Assembly: GCA_900323505.1 (NCBI GenBank)
Contig: OOIN01000007.1
Location: 496,001 to 560,000, forward strand
DNA: 64,000 nucleotides
Direction: 5' to 3'
Source of the DNA: Ustilago trichophora
Lineage: Eukaryota; Basidiomycota; Ustilaginomycetes; Ustilaginales; Ustilaginaceae
In this document: positions 61,829-64,000 of the stretch, in pieces
Layout: each line of letters starts with the position of its first letter
How positions within the stretch are numbered: position 1 is the stretch's first letter
The notes under the pieces: model-generated
The model's database searches: none
What the model saw: the letters and a program-made list of their open reading frames with translations, nothing else
What the model was told of the DNA's origin: nothing
Translations under genes and position numbers: made by a program

Positions 61829-64000
61829 TCAACCGCCACAGAGCACCCGTGTTTGCATTATTGCCCAGCCGAACATACTCCTTTCCTCCCCCCCTCCTCC
61901 TCCTCCTGCGCCACCATCACTTGGTCTGATCACCACAATGAACCCCGGTGCAATTCTCTGTAGCACCTCCAAGCTTGACCTACACTCCCGCGGGCTCAGT
62001 TGGATCTTGACACTTTTGCCCAACTTGAGCAGCAAATCATGCATCGGAATAGTCGGACTTCGAGTGATACCCGTTGAAGAGAGGGTGGTTCCGTTGGAGA
62101 AGAGCATAAAGAGGATACTGCATAGCTCTGGGAGACGGGAGACTAGGGCACGTTGGGACAAGGCTTGCATAGGGGTAAGTTGGGAAGATGTGGAAGAGGA
62201 AGAGGAAGACGAGCAGGGGATCGAAAAGGAGGGGAGGGACGATGTGCGACGTAATTGTTCTTTTGCTGCTATGCGCTCACGGAGAGACATTCCTGCTGTG
62301 TTGGGGGCGGTAGGGGTGGAAGCGGTGGTCAGGGCGGTGGAGGTGGTAAACTTGTGCGCTTTCTGAGGCGTGAGGAGCGGATCGAGAAGGGACGGTCTGT
62401 CTTTGTTGTGCCGTGGGGTGGTTAGAGGTGCAGTGAGGGAGGGTAGGGTGGCAAGTGGGATCGGTTTTACCACTCGAGGGTTATCCAGCGGAAAGTCGGG
62501 GTGCCACGACTTCAGCTCTCCGCCTTCTGCCGGAACTTCTCCTTCCACATAGGAGGTGGCAGAGAGTTGAGGCATCGACTTGGAGCTACGCAAAACGCTT
62601 CCCGAGACCTCATCGATGAGCGACTGCTTTCCCTGCTCCCGCTTGAGGAGGTGAATAGGGATCGTATCATCATCGTCGTCTTCGTCGCCAGAGGAAAGAC
62701 CGGCACGCTCGAGCTCGGAAGGATCCATATGAAAAATACGCTTGCCGACTCTGTGACCTCCAGAACGGGTTGCTGAAGGGGTGAGGAGACCACCTGCTCC
62801 CATGACCACTTCCCTCGGCGGAGGCGGGAGACCATCCCCTCTCTCTGCTCCTCCCTCTGCGTTGCGATCTTCCGTCGCGATACCCAGCCCGACTATTCGG
62901 GTACGAGAAGGCGTAGCCAACACATCTTGCTCCTCATGATCCACCTTCACCGGCGACACATTGACAGAAGAAGAAAGAGGAGGAGGAATCGAAATCCCAG
63001 TCTCATCCAACCACAATTGATGATACCTCGCACATCTCTCCCTCAACCTCCTCCCCACTTCCGCCTTTCTCGTCTCCAGCCCGTTGTTCCACATGGCAAC
63101 CACCGACATCCCCTCCCTGGCCTTTGCTGCACCTGTACTGCTCCTTACCTTGGGCGAACTCGGGGTGGGAGATGTCACCCTTGTCTTTCTGCGTGGTGAT
63201 GAGAGTAGAGGTGACGAAGTCTGTGTGTAGGGTGATACTTTTGCCACCAATTTCCTTTCCGAGCTCGGCGGAGGCGTGGTGAAGCGGGTGCGCATCTTGG
63301 GTGTGCCTTGTAAAGTCTCATCGAATGCCTCTGTGGCGGACTGGGGTAGGATCGGAGAGGATTGCACTTCGACACCGCCAAAGTTGACCTGGGTGGGAGG
63401 GGTACGCTCGCGAATGGTACGCTTGATTTCAAGCTCGATCCCGATTCCCCAATCGAGAGCTCTACGTCCCGTGCGAGGGTCCATGCTGCGAGTCTTGGTG
63501 ATGATGAAACCCAGACCTCGCACTTCCTCCTCCTCCTCCTCTGCTGGAGCAAAATTAGGCTTAGATGAGGTACGGTGGAAATCGACCCAGACACTAGCCA
63601 AACGTCGCAATTCCGTCGGTCCCAAACGGCGGCCACCAGAACGCTCGACGAGCGGGCGAAGTGCGGTGTACGAGATCAAATTGGGCAGGCGTACCGTTTT
63701 AGTCTTCTTGCGAGGAGTGAGATCCGAGTCGGAATCCGAATCGGACGAGGTCGAGGAGGAAGACTGCAACGTTGCGCTGGAGCAGCCTGCCGTAGCGAGA
63801 TGCACCACAAGTGCGTGCTCCAGTGCCACGTGCAGTGTCATCAAGCTCGAATAGAAGGATGGCAATGGAAGATCTGCTGACAAGGTGTGTTTGAGTGCTG
63901 GCAAATCGACCTCTTCCGCAGTTGTTCCTTCACTATCGACCTCGGTGTGCGACAATCCATTCGAAGGCAGGCCCGAAGTGGCGTGCGGTTCTTCAACTTT
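61829..64000 (-). CDS. CDT1-like DNA replication licensing factor (N-terminus cut by window edge)
   Basis: The open frame runs from the stop at 61829 to the right edge with no ATG at its visible start (it begins KVEEPHATSG), so the 5' end lies outside. 724 residues are visible. The N-terminal third has LPSFYSSLMTLHVALEHALV, SYTALRPLVERSGGRRL and GFIITKTRSMD, resembling the CDT1 geminin-binding fold. The middle is Ser/Pro-rich with many TP/SP sites that could be CDK sites. The C-terminal winged helix reads SRLPELCSILFMLFSNGTTL, LLLKLGKSVKIQLSPRECRS, LEVLQRIAPGFIVVI, the MCM-binding region. CDT1 loads MCM2-7 at origins in G1. Identity is from this layout. A Gly-rich tail follows. Confidence 0.7.
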   Translation of the reverse strand, partial: KVEEPHATSGLPSNGLSHTEVDSEGTTAEEVDLPALKHTLSADLPLPSFYSSLMTLHVALEHALVVHLATAGCSSATLQSSSSTSSDSDSDSDLTPRKKTKTVRLPNLISYTALRPLVERSGGRRLGPTELRRLASVWVDFHRTSSKPNFAPAEEEEEEVRGLGFIITKTRSMDPRTGRRALDWGIGIELEIKRTIRERTPPTQVNFGGVEVQSSPILPQSATEAFDETLQGTPKMRTRFTTPPPSSERKLVAKVSPYTQTSSPLLSSPRRKTRVTSPTPSSPKVRSSTGAAKAREGMSVVAMWNNGLETRKAEVGRRLRERCARYHQLWLDETGISIPPPLSSSVNVSPVKVDHEEQDVLATPSRTRIVGLGIATEDRNAEGGAERGDGLPPPPREVVMGAGGLLTPSATRSGGHRVGKRIFHMDPSELERAGLSSGDEDDDDDTIPIHLLKREQGKQSLIDEVSGSVLRSSKSMPQLSATSYVEGEVPAEGGELKSWHPDFPLDNPRVVKPIPLATLPSLTAPLTTPRHNKDRPSLLDPLLTPQKAHKFTTSTALTTASTPTAPNTAGMSLRERIAAKEQLRRTSSLPSFSIPCSSSSSSSTSSQLTPMQALSQRALVSRLPELCSILFMLFSNGTTLSSTGITRSPTIPMHDLLLKLGKSVKIQLSPRECRSSLEVLQRIAPGFIVVIRPSDGGAGGGGGGEERSMFGWAIMQTRVLCGG

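Noticed and set aside
1..64000. CRISPR arrays, insertion sequences, viral genes
   Set aside because: No direct-repeat/spacer pattern, transposase, integrase or viral protein was seen.

Overview
The window looks like nuclear DNA of a smut-type basidiomycete (Ustilaginomycotina, Ustilago/Sporisorium/Pseudozyma group). This rests on intron-poor genes, GTAAGT-type splice donors, small (80-170 nt) introns, moderate-to-high GC, solitary 5S rRNA and gene content. It is inferred from style and content; no database search was run. Nothing prokaryotic, viral or transposon-like was recognised, and there is no CRISPR array.

Layout, left to right. 0-8 kb: 3' truncated actin-related protein (ARP9-like, minus), prohibitin-2 (plus), ribosomal uL1/L10a (minus), Nit2-type amidase (plus), a DHA2-like MFS exporter (minus). 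9-13 kb: an amino-acid permease (plus) convergent with a four-exon L-fucose-permease-type transporter (minus) that has a 9-nt microexon. 12.9-15.6 kb is a long gene-free stretch rich in a TACTGTAC-type palindrome. 15.6-25.4 kb: a D-2-hydroxyacid dehydrogenase, a secreted GH16 glucanase with a Ser/Asn linker, another 2.9 kb gene-poor stretch, and a Na/K-ATPase-like P-type ATPase. 26-34 kb: a solitary 5S rRNA gene, IPK1, a twin-CX9C CMC1-like protein, and head-to-head ribosomal genes eS1 and eS7, both with long introns at or near the start codon. 35-46 kb: a giant C2-RasGAP (BUD2-like) protein, a glyoxalase-like gene interrupted by an in-frame TGA, an orphan zinc-ribbon/coiled-coil protein, and a LIN1/CD2BP2 GYF protein. 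46-56 kb: the eIF2alpha kinase GCN2, a small secreted double-psi beta-barrel protein, and a questin-oxidase/AflY-like protein. 57-64 kb: Mediator subunit MED22 and a DUF3140 protein in tandem with an unresolved junction, the rRNA methyltransferase RRP8, and a 5' truncated CDT1-like licensing factor.

Most genes are housekeeping (translation: uL1, eS1, eS7, 5S, GCN2, RRP8; mitochondria: PHB2, CMC1; chromatin and transcription: ARP9, MED22; replication: CDT1; splicing: LIN1), mixed with transport and secreted functions. They do not form one pathway or an obvious biosynthetic cluster. Eukaryotic start codons were required to be ATG. Splice sites were called by eye from GT/AG consensus, phase, and restoration of conserved protein sequence.
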